DNA from: Staphylotrichum longicolle
Lineage: Eukaryota > Ascomycota > Sordariomycetes > Sordariales > Chaetomiaceae
Assembly: GCA_019096155.1 (NCBI GenBank)
Contig: JAHCVI010000006.1
Location: 1,488,001-1,552,000 of the forward strand
Length of the DNA stretch: 64,000 bases
Reading direction: 5' to 3'
The translations under genes were made by a program, and so were the position numbers. Under the pieces are notes generated by a model, which had not been told where the DNA came from, did no database searches, and was given only the letters and a program-made list of their open reading frames with translations. Positions 1-13,146 of this stretch are shown here, piece after piece (position 1 is the stretch's first letter; each line of letters starts with the position of its first letter).

Positions 1-1873
1 CCCCTTCGGTCAGCGAGTACCATACCTCTCGGGCTCCGGTAAACCAATCCTGCCCGCTTCGTGCCGTCTGAACTGTCCTCTCAGTTGCCGACGGCACGCG
101 GCTGACTCGAGCTGAGCAGCCACCGGATCCTCGCCCTCCCCCTTTTCGTTTGCAGAACGGTCCAGCAGCACCCCGTCCTCCACGGGGACCGCTCCTCCGG
201 GTCTGGCTCAATATCTCGGGTGTGGCGGCATCAGCCTCCGGCGTTAGCAGCCCTACTCCCCCAGACATTGTTTGCAGAGGCCGCACGGGTGTCAACCCTT
301 CACAGCTCTTGGTCACTGATGAACTTGGTTATTTTTGGCGGCTCTTGCAGCGGCCAAGAGCGTTACCCCGCGCAAAATCTGCAGACATCTCCCCGGTCAT
401 GCATTTGCTTGAATGCTTGCTATCGCCTTGGCCTGACGGTCTGGCCTAGGCAACTTACTGTCGCTGTAACCGAAATGATGCTGCTCCTACCATCATGCTG
501 CCTGCTATGGAAGAGTTGCTCAACCGGTGTCAGCCGCCCAGGAATCCTAGCCCCTGTCCTGATAGGCCATCCTGACCGAGCCCTCGGCTCTGTGGCCACT
601 TGTATCACATTGCCAGTCTCCCTCATCAGGGGTGCATGACCTTCCAGCGATCCATCCTCTTGCCTACCTACGGAACCTTCCGGGAGTCACATGCAACAAA
701 AGGAACTTTTCGACACACTCAATCACCGGCCCCTTTCTGCGGGTTGGAGTTAGTGTCAAACGACTCTAGCAGAGGCACGGCTTGCAGGAGCCTGAGACCT
801 GAAGGCTGTGCCCTGAGCTGTAGCCAGTAACATCTTGTCACGTACCATGGACAAAGAAGCTAACGCACTTAGACGCCGGCCCCCTACCTCGGGCGGCTTG
901 TAGCAATAGCAAGCTTCTGAATCTGGCATTGGGCTGCGCCTGCGGCATGACCCTCCATTTGCCCAAGTGGCCCCATCAACTGGGGAAGTTGGGTTGCTTG
1001 TTTCTTCCGATTCCTGTTTGGATGACCACTAATTCCCCCGGCCTCGATCGGGCTTACATGCAAACCGAGCGCCCCATTCGATACCTACCTGACGCAGACA
1101 GCCGCAGGCGCTAGCAACCCGGGTCTGGCCAGGGCACTGCAGTTTGTATCTAAAGATAACTACAGTAGTTACTGGGTATCAAGCAATGTCAACGACTAGT
1201 TACCTTACCAACTCTACTTAGTCCTCTACTGGCTTCCCGCTGCTGATACTTGACTGAAGTTGCGTAAGGTACCTAGGCATGGATTCCGTCATCCCTCGCC
1301 CTACAAGCCACGTGGAGGAGCGTGACACGGCGTCAAAACCAGACTGATACCCCTCGCATTACGCAGAAATAAGACGGGAGATTGGCGCTTTGACGCAGAT
1401 GAATGCAGCCTTGGACCCGGGGCCGTGGTTGACAGCCCTTCCAGCAGGCTTCCACGATCAAGGGAGCCCTCCATCGCTCAGGGGCAAGCCAATCGGGCGC
1501 TTCGTACTTGATTACGCCCAGCCCTGTGCAACCACCACCACATGCGCAAGGGTGCTGATGCGGCGTTGCGACATGCGCCGCGCCCGCCCATGCGTGCTAT
1601 CGGAGGCCCCGATCGAGGCGAGGCCCAATAGTGCGGCGGAATACGGGACATCATGATGCCCTCTAGGCTTCACAGGGCGTTACTGTAAGCGAGGTGTCCA
1701 CCGAGGGTGCGCTCGACGCCCACAGTAGCGCGGCCAAGCAGGGGCGTGACCTTGCCTTCACAGCCTCCTTTCGAGTCTAGTCATTCCAGGTCCACCGTGG
1801 GAGCCTGGGACTATGAGCATCAGCTGAAGCTGTCATCAGACGGTAATATCCATCTCATGGACGGCAGGATGGA
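1..1873. other. intergenic, no gene recognised
   Basis: Only short ORFs under 140 codons occur, overlapping in several frames and without recognisable motifs, introns or family similarity. I see no RNA gene or repeat. The stretch probably holds the upstream flank of the peroxidase gene that starts at 1998. Confidence 0.6.
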
Positions 1874-1880
1874 TATAAAA
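1874..1880 (+). promoter_or_regulatory. TATA box of the peroxidase gene
   Basis: TATAAAA lies 118-124 bp before the ATG at 1998, a normal distance for a fungal core promoter. Confidence 0.5.
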
Positions 1881-1997
1881 TGAGGTCTGATGCCTCGATT
1901 TCAGACGGTTCAAACCAGCAAGCTCTCGACCATCACCGACATTCACTGAGTCTTCTGCACTTTGCTTGGTCCCGGTCACTCGTTCACGATCATCACA

Positions 1998-2865
1998 ATG
2001 CGTTTTAGCCTCGTTTCCACGTTGGCCCTTGCGGGCTCAGCGGCCGCAGTTCTTGATTTCTCTAAGTGGAAGACCCGCCAGCCGGGCGAGTTCCGGGCCC
2101 CTTGCCCGGCCATGAACTCGCTCGCCAACCACGGCTTCATCCAGCGTGACGGGCGCAACATCACCGTTGCCTCCCTCGTTCCCGTCCTCCAGGAGGTCTT
2201 CCACCTCTCCAACGAGCTCGCCACCATCATCTCCACCCTGGGCTTGTTCACGGCCCCGGACCCGACCAAGGGCGTCTTCACGCTCGACGACCTCAACCGT
2301 CACAACCTGTTCGAGCACGACGCGTCGCTGTCGCGCGAAGACTACTACTACAACAAAGACGCTGTGACCTTCCGCCCGGAGGTCTTCAAGAAGTTCATGT
2401 CCCACTTCAAGGACATGGAGTACGTCACGCTGCAGGCCGCTGCCGACGCCCGCTACGCCATGGTCAAGGACTCGCGCAAGAGGAACCCGACCTTCACCTA
2501 CGACACACAGCAGCGCATCACCAGCTACGGCGAGACCATTAAGTACTTCCGCACCATCGTCGACCCCAACACCCAGCAGTGCCCCGTTGCCTGGGTCAAG
2601 ATCCTTTTTGGTAAATCACCCCCTTACTACATCTCATCCAGCCAACGGTTCACTAACACCCCATGCAGAGCAGGAGCGTCTCCCCTACAACGAGGGCTGG
2701 AGGCCCCCCAAGACCGAGATCAGCGGCTTCTCTATGGCGAGCGATGTCTTGGAGCTGTCCCTGCGGACCCCTGAGAACATCAGCGACAAGCCCTGCAAGG
2801 GCAAGAACTGCCCCGAGCGCCGGGGCATCCATGGCTACTTTGGCCTGTCAGATCTTGCACAGTAA
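1998..2865 (+). CDS. secreted heme-thiolate peroxidase (chloroperoxidase/UPO family)
   Basis: A 269-residue member of the Peroxidase_2 family (chloroperoxidases and unspecific peroxygenases), which use H2O2 to halogenate or oxygenate substrates. Exons are 1998-2610 and 2669-2865; the 58-bp intron has donor GTAAAT, a CTAAC branch site and acceptor GCAG. An N-terminal signal peptide (about residues 1-17) points to secretion or the endomembrane system. The proximal heme ligand sits in the PCP motif (Cys36), and the acid-base region carries EHD at 106-108, as in short-type peroxygenases. The sterigmatocystin cluster has a peroxidase of this family, StcC. It lies at the left end of the polyketide cluster and converges with the P450 at 3275-4950, so a tailoring role is likely but inferred. 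The ATG at 1998 is chosen because it begins the signal peptide. Confidence 0.88.
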
Positions 2866-3274
2866 CTTGGATATTTCAATCTAACTTTTCCTTTGTCTGG
2901 GTTGGGGCATGGATACTTCCAATGTTATGTGAGTGCTTGGAGTTCTGTTGATTGGAAACAAACCTTGGAACTATTTCGGCTTTTGTATTACTAGTATACC
3001 GGGTTCTCTTCATCTAGTCGTTATAGACAATATCTTTCTGGAGAAATCCTGCAATCCTCCCGTGAATCGCGACATTGAAATCAATGGCTTCAATTCGACC
3101 TGCTTTTCAAACACCTGACTCATGATGACAGCGATAGCTCCATTGTTGGGTGTACATTTACAAGTTCGTGTTGAACCTCTATTTGACGTGATTGACTACA
3201 AACTTTTGGTACCCTCAAAGATTTGTTTCGCTCCGTGTTGTCCCTACCCGTCTCCTTACTACATTCAAGCTGCC
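2866..3274. other. convergent intergenic spacer
   Basis: About 400 bp between the 3' ends of the peroxidase and the first P450. It should hold both transcription terminators. The only ORF is short and lacks recognisable motifs. Confidence 0.6.
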
Positions 3275-4950
3275 TCAAACTGAGAATGTCACCGATGGCC
3301 GGAGCGTGATCTCACAACGCCGCGCCTTCGGGGTGCCAGCGATGAAGCTGTCCACAACAGCCATGCTCTCAGGTGTTGTTGACGGCGCCAGTTTCGCCCC
3401 GGGACATTCTCTGAAGAACATGGCCGCGGCGAGACGCATTTCTATCCGGCCGAGATGGATCCCGAGGCACTGCCGAGCACCGTAACCAAAGGGGTTGAAG
3501 GACATCTTGGCTTGCTCTGAGAGCTGGGATCCCGGCATCCAGCGGTTGTGATCGAAGCTAAGGAGGTGTCGGTGTCAGCAGTTTTTATTGTATTATGGGC
3601 AGACAAGGAATGGTTGTACTCACTGATCAGGATTCTCCCACGTGTTTGGATCGCGCTGCAGGCTCCAGTTCTGTGTCACGACGATGGCCTGGTCGGGAAT
3701 AAAGTACCCGCCAAGGGTGGCACCACCTTGCGGCACACTCCTCGGCATACACCCCGGGGCAGCGCCATACAGCCGCAGGCTCTCGTCAATGACAGCATTC
3801 AGGATGGGCAGCCCCTCGCACACGACATCCGTCACCTCGCCCTCGATACCTGCCACCTCGGCCTCCAACTCCTTTTGCAGCTCGGGCCGGTTCAGCACAC
3901 ACCAGATCAGAAACGTCAGCGAAATCGCCGTCGGATCCGACCCAGCCAGCAGCAACGCACCCGCGTCGGTGATGATATCTGTGTCCGTCAGCGGATTTTC
4001 GCCCTGATCCTCCGCCAGTGCCTTGGCGAACAGGTTGCTCTCCCCGATCTTCTCGCTCCTCGCCTGCGCCACCACCCTGTCCCCCGCGAGAAACATCTTT
4101 TCCTGAGAGTAGAACACATCCTGCAGAGGTGGCACCACCCACGCGAGGCCCCTTCCCAAGTAATACAGCGGCGGGACAAAGTGCAACAACAAATGCGCGA
4201 GATCCCCCATGCGCCGCTCGAGCATCAGCACAAACGGATCCTTGACGCCGCCCTCGACCGTATCCTTGCCCCCTCCAAACGTGAGCTTGCACACCACCTC
4301 GTTGGCCATGAGCGTCCACCACCCCATGACCTCGACCACGCCCCCATTCCGCTGCGCATCGCCCTTGATCTTGCGCACCGTCAGCGCCGTGATGGCCCGC
4401 ACCGTCGGCTCCCACTCCCGCCGCAGGCTCGCGAGCGTGAAGCCCTTGGCGTACAGCCTGCGCCGGGCGCTGTGGAGCTTGGCGTCGCGGAAGTTGAAGA
4501 TGTTGTCCACGGGGCCCGGGGACAGCAGCTTGTAGAAGGGCGCCTTGGCGAAGCCCGAGCCCATGCGGTGGATCTCGCGCGCCGCGTACGGGTCGGCCAC
4601 GTCGACCTCGAGCGGGCCGATGCGCACGATGGGCCCGTAGCGCTGGTGGAGGGCGTGCACGTAGTGGATGCGGTTGTTGGCGAAGACGGAGTAGGCCAGC
4701 CGCAGGCCCGTCAGGCGCGCGTACCAGGGGCCGGGGACCTTGGAGAGGGGGGTGAAGTAGGCAGTATGGATGGTCTGTGGAGACGGGGTTAGTGGTCTGG
4801 GGTGATGGTGTTGAGTGGTGGGCGTGTTGGAAGCGCTGCACGTACAGTGGCAATCTTGACAGACACAAATGTCAACGCCAGTAGGACCAAAACAAACGTC
4901 AGTGGCGCGCCTGTGGTGGCGTCCAGCACGAGCTTGTAGACGCTATTCAT
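3275..4950 (-). CDS. cytochrome P450 monooxygenase (cluster P450 1)
   Basis: A 512-residue microsomal P450. Exons in transcription order are 4950-4846, 4774-3624 and 3557-3275, with introns of 71 and 66 bp and good GT-AG sites. Residues 1-35 hold the membrane anchor, followed by a proline-rich hinge (KVPGPWYARL). The I-helix motif AGSDPT, the K-helix ESLRL and the heme-binding loop FGYGARQCLG (ligand Cys449) are all present, so the enzyme looks complete. It is divergent to the polyketide synthase and shares a 557-bp promoter with it, which supports co-expression and oxidation of the polyketide. The sequence style resembles polyketide-cluster P450s such as the AvnA/StcF averantin hydroxylases; this is an impression, not a tested orthology. 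Confidence 0.9.
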
Positions 4951-5507
4951 TGTGGTGTAGGGCCGATTCGTGTGGCTCGGGAAACAAGGATTGGGATAGA
5001 CGGTAGGGCTGTCATGGGTTTCAGGAGGTAGCAAGGGATTGAGGGTCAAGTAAGGTGGGCTGCCCCCTGAGTCCCTCGGCCCGCAAAGCCCGAGCCACGC
5101 GTGTCGGGCCTCGTCCACCCATGGACCACCGGAACCGACTCTCGGTCTCCTATTGGACTTACCCAGCAAAGCCTTGCGTTTTCCGCCGTGCGAACTGTGA
5201 GCCGATCATGTCCGATGATGTTGCTCCTTTCCACTTGGACCACAGGGATGCAGTGACGGACAGCGATCGCACTATCATTGAGTTCGCCGCAACAATGTTT
5301 CCGTGCTCGGAGCTGAGAACGCATTGGGCCGGGGTAGTGTTGTGTTACAGCATGCTATGACTTTCCTTGTGTATTTATCACGTTGATAGAATATCGTACG
5401 ATGGCCCCTTAACTCCCTGCCGAACTGCCGTGCCTGGAATACAGCGGCCGCCAATGATATTGCTCTTCAACACAGCTCCTTTGTTGACTTCGGTTGTGTA
5501 GACGGCC
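4951..5507. promoter_or_regulatory. bidirectional promoter between P450 1 and the PKS
   Basis: The 557-bp divergent interval must drive both genes. A CCAAT box is present in inverse orientation at 5152-5156. A perfect inverted element TCCG-TGCT-CGGA spans 5300-5311; CCG/CGG half sites are the usual targets of Zn2Cys6 regulators, but the binder is unknown. An imperfect CTCGG/CCGAG palindrome lies near 5073-5095. Confidence 0.45.
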
Positions 5508-8500
5508 ATGGCACACAGCACGCGGGTCCTCCTCTTTGGAGATCAGACCACTGACTTTGTTCCCAAGCTCCGGCAACTGCTGACCATTCGCGACAACCCG
5601 CTCCTGACGGCGTTCCTTGAGCAGGCTCACTATGTTGTCCGAGCACACATGATGCAGGTCCTGCCGCCGGCGGAACACAAGGTTTCACGGACGGCAAACC
5701 TCGCTGAGATGGTGCAAAAGTATGCCGACGGGAAACTGAGCCCAGCATTCCAGACTGCATTGTCGTGCATCTGCCAATTGGGGTCCTTTATGCAGTGAGT
5801 GGTGCCACTATGTCTTCACTGACAGCACATCCTAAAACGGTTCTAGGGAGGTCGAAGACAGCACAAAGTCTTACCCAGGCCCCAACGACACGTACGTGCT
5901 GGGAGTGTGCACAGGGTCCCTTGCTGCGGCGGCTGTCAGCTGTAGCACCTCGCTCTCAGACCTGCTACCCCTTGCGGTCCAGACAACCCTTGTTGCGTTT
6001 CGCCTCGGCCTCTGCGCACTTGATCTGCGCGACCGCTTGGAGACATCCACTGAGGATCGAGGTCGGCCATGGTCGGTGGTCTTCTCGGGGCTGGAGGCGC
6101 AGGCTGCCGAAGCGGCCATCAAGAAGTTCTGCCAAGACAATGTGAGTGATCTGTGGCGTCGTTGTGGGATGTTCGTGTCGCTGATGCATGCCGTCAGGTC
6201 CTTCCAAAGACTCGGCATCCCTGGATCACAGCCACTGCCCCCAAGTCGACAACAATCAGTGGCAGCCCCCGGGTACTGGATAAATTGTTGGCGTCACTAT
6301 CACCCCGTGGCTTCAAGACGACTGAGATCCCCATTTATGTGCCAGCCCACAACAGCCAACTCTTTACCCCTCAAGACATCAGTGCAATCCTTGATACAAC
6401 CGCGGACATCCCATGGGCTGCACACCCGGCCAAGATTCCCTTCATCTCAAGTGTATCCGGAAAGCCAGCGTGGGCCGCAAACTACAAGGCCCTTGTCGAG
6501 TTGGCACTCAACCAGTGTTTGCTCGAACCCATTGGTTGGGACAAGGTAGAGAGCGAAGTCCCCCGACTTCTCAAATCTCGAGGCGTCAGCAGTGCCACCA
6601 TTACCCCGGTCATCTCAAGTGCCCACAAGAGCCTGGCCTCGGCCCTCACAACCAGCGGCATCAAGACAGAGGTAGGTGCCAGCGCTGGCGGATCAGACAA
6701 GTTCTCCCACCGGCCGGGCCCGGCAAGATGCAAGCTCGCCATTGTCTCCATGTCGGGCCGGTTTCCCGATGCCCAGCACACGGACGACTTTTGGGATCTC
6801 CTGTACAAGGGTATCGACACCTGCAAGGAGGTGCCCCTCCGGCGATGGGATGTCAGGACTCACGTGGACGAGACTGGCAAAGCCCGCAATAAGGGAGGCA
6901 CTAGATGGGGATGTTGGCTCGATTTCACGGCCGAGTTTGACCCTCGGTTCTTTAGCATCTCGCCCAAGGAGGCACCGCAGATGGACCCAGCACAGCGCAT
7001 GTCGTTGATGTCGACATATGAGGCAATGGAACGCGGCGGCATCGTACCTGACACCACGCCGTCGACGCAGCGCAACCGTATCGGCGTTTTCCACGGCGTG
7101 ACAAGCAACGACTGGATGGAGACCAACACAGCCCAGAACATCGACACGCATTTCATTACGGGTGGAAACAGGGGCTTCATCCCGGGGCGCATCAACTTTT
7201 GCTTCGAGTTCTCGGGCCCTAGCTACAGCAACGACACTGCGTGTTCATCGAGTCTTGCAGCCATCCATCTAGCTTGCAACTCGTTGTGGCGAGGAGACTG
7301 CGACACGGCGGTTGCAGGGGGGACCAACATGATCTTCACCCCTGACGGCCACACGGGTCTGGACAAGGGCTTTTTTCTCTCGCGCACCGGAAACTGCAAG
7401 CCGTTTGACGACGCAGCCGACGGATACTGCCGTGCAGAAGGCGTGGGAACTGTCTTCATCAAGCGGCTGGAGGACGCCCTGGCCGACAACGATCCCATTC
7501 TGGCCACTATTCTCGACGCAAAGACCAACCACTCGGCTATGTCGGACTCGATGACGCGCCCGCATGTCGGCGCTCAGATTGAAAACATGACCGCTGTGTT
7601 GAATTCGGCGTGTGTTCGCCCGAACGAACTGAGTTACATCGAAATGCACGGCACGGGCACTCAGGTTGGCGACGCTGTCGAGATGGAGTCGGTCCTGTCC
7701 GTGTTTGCCCCTGACGAGAAGGCTCGCCCGCAAGACCGGCCATTGTTTGTCGGCTCAGCCAAAGCAAACGTCGGGCATGGTGAGGGTGTCTCCGGAGTGA
7801 CGAGTCTGGTCAAGGTACTGCTCATGATGCAGCACAACACCATTCCGCCACACTGTGGCATCAAGCCGGGCAGCAAGATCAACCACAACTACCCGGACCT
7901 GCCCGCTCGCAACGTCCACATTGCCTTTGAACCAAAGCCATGGCCGCAGACACAGGAGCCACGGAAGGTACTCATCAATAACTTCAGCGCTGCAGGTGGC
8001 AACACTGCGTTGCTCGTTGAAGATGCGCCTCCGCGGCAGTACTCGGACGCCCCGGATCCCAGGACGAGCCATACTGTTACCATTTCCGGGCATGTGGGCA
8101 AGTCACTCAAGTCCAATCTCGAGAGGCTCCTGAGACACATTGAGAAGACACCCGACCTCTCCCTGCCGCACCTTTCGTACACAACCACTGCACGCCGCTG
8201 GCACCACTTGCATCGCGTCAGCCTCACCGGGTCATCCATCTCCGAGATCAAGCAGAAGTTGGAAACAGCCATCGATAACGGAACCGGCATCAACCGGCCC
8301 AAGTTCAAGCCAAATGTTGTTTTTGCCTTCACTGGGCAGGGCTCTCAGTACCTCGGCATGGGTCGGCAGCTGTACGAGGCATACCCAAAGTTCAAGGCAG
8401 ACCTCCACCGCTTTGAACAGCTTGCCCAAAGCCATGGTTTTCCCGGCTTTCTGCACGTGTACACCTCGACGCAGGGAAACATTGACGAGTTCCTCCCTGT

Positions 8501-11500
8501 TGTGGTACAGGTCGCCTTGACGTGTCTAGAAATGGCACTCGGCACATTGCTGCAGTCCTTCGGCTTGAATCCTAGCGCAGTTGTCGGGCACAGCCTGGGC
8601 GAGTATGCAGCTTTGTACATTGCTGGTGTGCTCTCAGCTTCGGATACCATCTATCTGGTGGGCAAGCGCGCCGAGCTTCTTCAAGAGCGCTGCCAGCGCG
8701 GCACCCACGCCATGCTCGCCTCTCGAGCCTCGGCGTCAGACCTGCTGCGCCTTTTGCCCGGCACAAACTGCGAGGTTGCTTGCATCAACGGTCCGCATGA
8801 TACGGTGTTGAGCGGTTCAGTCGAAGACATCTCCGAGGCTCAGCGCATTCTGGCAGGGAGCGGCACCAAAGCCACACTGCTCAAATTGCCGTTTGCGTTC
8901 CATTCGGCTCAAGTTCAGCCCATCTTGGAGGACTTCGAGTCACTTGCCAGTGGTGTGCCACTTGAGAAGCCCAAGGTCCCCGTTTTTTCACCACTCCTGG
9001 GCAGTGTCATTGAAGAGGAGGGAGTTTTCAAACCGTCCTACCTTGCCCGGCATTGCCGAGAGCCAGTCGACATTGTCAAGTCACTGGAAGCTGCCAAGGA
9101 GAAGGGCATCATCCACGACAAGACCATTGTTATCGAGGTGGGACCAAAACCGTTGCTGTGCGGCATGGTCAAAATGACACTGGGCACGCAGATGACAACG
9201 CTCCCAACCCTGGGACCGAACGCAGATGTGTGGCCCAACCTGCAGACCATCCTCGCTTCCATCTACGCCGGTGGTCTCGACGTGAACTGGGTCGCCTACC
9301 ACAGTCCCTTCGAGTCTTCCAAGAGGGTCATCCCACTGCCCGATTACGGCTGGGACCTGAAGGAGTACTACATTCCTTACCGCGGGGACTGGTGTCTGCA
9401 CCGTCACGACACCAAGTGCAACTGCGCCGAGCCAGGCAAAGAAATCCACACCTCCGCGTACCAGATGCCGTCCGAGCACCCCGAACTTACCGCTCCCAAG
9501 AAGCCGTCCAAGCTGGACGCCTCCAAGGAGGCTTTCCCGGAGATCAAGACCACAACCACCCTGCACCGTGTCGTCGAGGAAAAGACGGAGCCCCTTGGCG
9601 CTACCTTCATCGTCGAGACTGACATGTCCCGCGCCGACGTCAACTCCATCGCCCAAGGTCACCTCGTGGACGGCATCCCGCTTGCCACCCCTTCGTTCTA
9701 TGCCGACATCGCGCTGCAAGTTGGCCGGTACTCCATGGAGCGTCTCCGAGCCGGCCACCCGGGCGCCATGGACGGTATCGTCTCCGTGTCTGACCTCGTC
9801 GTCGACAAAGCCCTCATCCCGCACGGCGAATCCCCCCAGCTCCTGCGCACCACTCTCACCATGTCCTGGCCGCCCAAAGCCGCAGCCACCACGCGCAAAG
9901 CCACCATCAAATTCGCGACCTACTTCTCCGACGGCAAGCTCGACACCGAGCACGCCGCCTGCACGGTCCGCTTCACGACCGACGCGCAGCTCAAGTCCCT
10001 GCAAAAGAAGGTCGGCGACTACCGCGCGCGCATCGCGCGGCTGCGCGACGGCATGGCGCGCGGCGAGTTCGTGCGCTACACGCGCAAGAGCGGGTACAAG
10101 CTGATGAGCAGCATGGCGAGCTTCCACCCGGACTACAAGCTGCTGGACAACCTCATCCTGGACGAGAGCCAGAACGAGGCCGTCAGCAAGATGGACTTTT
10201 CCGACGCCAAGGCCGAGGGCGCGTTCGCGGCGCACCCGGCGTATGTGGATGCCATCACGCAGTGGGCGGGCTTTGCGATGAACGCGAAGGACGACACGGA
10301 CATTACCAAGGAGGTGTATGTCAACCATGGGTGGGGGTCGTTGCAGATCTATGAGCCGCTGGTGAAGGGGAAGACGTATGAGGTATACACCAAGATGGCG
10401 AGAGACAAGGGGAGTGATATGGCGCATGGGGACGTGGTGGTGCTGGATGGGGACAAGGTGGTGGCATTCTTTGATGGGCTTTCGGTGAGTTGATTGCTGA
10501 TGATGTTGATGCATGATGCGGGTGGGCTAACTTGGTTCTTCAGCTTCGTTCTGTCCCGCGCAAAGCGCTCCATGTGGTGCTCAAGTCGGCTCTCGACAAG
10601 GGCATCCGCCAGCGAGGTGGAAAGCCGGGAGCAGCACCCAAGACTGCAAAACCGTCTGCTCCAGCCGTAAAGTCTGCACCCGTGGGGACCCCAACGCCTG
10701 CAGCTGCAGTGCCCGTCTCAACTCCAGCATCAACTCCACCTGCGGCCCCCAAGAAGAAGGCATCGGAACCCAAGCCTAAGACAGGGGGCACAGCCAACGA
10801 TGAAAAGTTCCAAGCAGTGCTCCGTGTTGTGTCAGAGGAGAGCGGTGTTGCTCTCGACGAGCTCACTGATGAGAGCAACTTTGTCGACATGGGCATCGAC
10901 TCGTTGAGCTCAATGGTTATTGGCAGCAGGATGCGTGAAGATCTCGGCATGGACTTGGCTGCCGACTTTTCGCTCTTCATTGACTGTCCGACAGTCGGCG
11001 CTTTGAGGGGGTGGTTAGGTGCCTCGCCAGGAGAGGAGAACAACGAGGAAGAGGAGGAAGATGAGGAAGTCGAGATCGCTGAGGCTGTTCCGGCTCAAAC
11101 ATCGGTCATTCCCACCGCAGCCCCGGCTTCACCTCCAGCCACCCCTGATTCTCCCGTCGTCGAAGGTGCTACGGCCTTTGACGGTGAGCAGTTCAACGCT
11201 GCCCTCAAAGTCATCTCGGAGGAAAGTGGAGTGGCCATCGACGAACTCACTGCCGAGACCGTCTTTTCAGATATTGGCATCGACTCGCTCAGCAGCATGG
11301 TCATCAGTAGCCGCTTCCGCGAGGAACTCGGTCTCGGCCTAGACTCTGCCTTTTCTCTCTTTGACGACGTGCCCACGGTTGCCAAGCTGGCCGCGTTCCT
11401 GGGCGGCACCGTCGTCGACAACAGCGGTTCAACTTCATCCACCTCCTCCGAGCCCGATACCCCCGGCCACGAGAGCAGCACAACCACGCCGCCTAACGAG

Positions 11501-12397
11501 GTCGAAGACACCAAGCTTGCCCCCGAAACCTACGCCGTCGCGGCCGTGAACCGCAAGCCACACTGCCGCCCCTGCAACTCGGTCATCTTGCAGGGCCTCC
11601 CCCGCGTCGCCAAGAAGACGCTCTTCATGCTCCCCGACGGCGGCGGCTCCGCATCATCCTACGTGCCCATCCCGCGTCTCAAAGCCGACGTCGCCGTCGT
11701 GGGCCTCAACTGCCCCTACGCGCGCGACCCCGAGAACATGGACTGCACGCACCAGGCCATGATAGCAAGCTTCGTCACCGAGATCCGGCGCCGCCAGCCG
11801 GTTGGGCCGTACCACCTGGGCGGGTGGTCGTCCGGGGGCGCGTTTGCCTACGTCGTGGCTGAAGCGCTGGTGAATGGGGGCGATGAGGTGCACTCGCTCA
11901 TCATCATTGACGCGCCGGTGCCGCAGGTCATGGAGAAGCTGCCGGACAGCTTTTACCAGCACTGCAACAGCATCGGGCTGTTTGCTAACCAGCCGGGTGG
12001 CGGGGCAGCCTATGAACCTCCGCCGTACCTGATTCCTCACTTTCAGGCGGTGGTAGATGTCATGTTGGACTACAAGGTTGCCGCGCTGAAGACGGCGAGG
12101 ATGCCGCGGGTGGGTTTGATCTGGGCAGCGGATACGGTGCTGGAAGAGGCGGAAGCACCGAAGATGAAGGGGATGCACTTCATGGTGCAGAAGAGAACTG
12201 ATTTTGGGCCGGACGGGTGGGACGGCGTGCTGCCTGGCGCCGAGTTTGACATTGTCAGGGCGACGGGGGCAAATCATTTTACACTGATGGTGAGTTTAAT
12301 TGTCCGGATCGATGTGAGGCGACTTGCTAATTGGCGTCGACAGAGCAAAGAACATGTCCATTTGATCAGCGACACGATTGATCGCGTGATGGGTTGA
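5508..12397 (+). CDS. non-reducing polyketide synthase (SAT-KS-AT-PT-ACP-ACP-TE)
   Basis: A 2222-residue iterative type I PKS that builds an aromatic polyketide from malonyl-CoA. Exons: 5508-5794, 5847-6141, 6198-10484, 10544-12289 and 12344-12397, all in frame. Domains in order: SAT starter-unit acyltransferase (GxCxG, Cys117); KS (Cys543, His678, His721); malonyl-AT (GHSLGEY, Ser993); product-template domain (His1349, Asp1545); two ACPs with GIDSL phosphopantetheine sites (Ser1743, Ser1871) joined by an acidic linker; thioesterase/Claisen cyclase with GWSSG (Ser2052). All catalytic residues are present. The SAT cysteine suggests a genuine starter-loading function. The architecture fits norsolorinic-acid, cercosporin or naphthopyrone type synthases; ring pattern and chain length cannot be read reliably by eye. 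The last intron contains no stop, so only the splice signals reveal it. Confidence 0.96.
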
Positions 12398-13146
12398 AGC
12401 ATCAGACAAGTTTGATGCCCGTCATTGAGAGGGCAAGCAGAAAAGGGGAAAGGGGAATCCCAGGGGTGCTTGGTTTTATTCATGATTCACTTCTTTTGCA
12501 GATTGTAGCTGTTAATCGACACTTCTGTGTTGTAACTTATGTCAGTGAGTTTGTAACGCCGAAGCTTAAAAGCCCACCTTCTTTTATGCACTTTAATTCA
12601 TGTCCCTGCTGCCGAATTGCTTGACCAGGTGTCGGTTTGCCAAGGTTGAGTTGGTGGTGTTTGATAGGATACCCGAACGTTTCAAGGATTTGAATAATGT
12701 TCTAACGGCCTTTGATCTTGGCTTTACATTGCACTGATGATTAGACGTCTATGATGTGGCATTGAGGATGTAAACAAACCCCTGAGTTCGTCGTCCCACA
12801 CCAAAACTCCGTCAATACCAGACTCCACAAGATACCTTGCCTGACACAACGTCAAAGAAGGGACGTGGGGGCGGAGAGTGGGGCATTTCTATTGACAGCA
12901 CGAGGGCACAACCAATCGTAACGAGTTCTGGTTGAGATGAACCCAATTGTGGGGGCACAAAATGAATCAGAATGATTCATGGAAAGCCTGAGAGGGGTCG
13001 TTTCGTCAAGACGGATGAATGACAGAGGACCATGACAACAACCTCCATTCAATCGACGGCGACCGTCCACTTTTAAAGAGAGCAGCACCTATCTTTCCGT
13101 ACCCGGACCCCCTAAATCCCAGTAGTTTCTGCGTTAAACACTCAAG
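12398..13146. other. intergenic
   Basis: The 3' flank of the PKS and the upstream region of the PRISE-like gene. Only short non-convincing ORFs are present. Confidence 0.6.

Noticed and set aside
3548..4792. 414-codon plus-strand ORF
   Set aside because: It is antisense to the first P450, whose motifs, introns and frame are clear; the product is a low-complexity Arg/His/Pro-rich reading.
9081..10514. 477-codon minus-strand ORF
   Set aside because: Antisense shadow of the PKS AT-PT region, caused by high GC and biased codon use.
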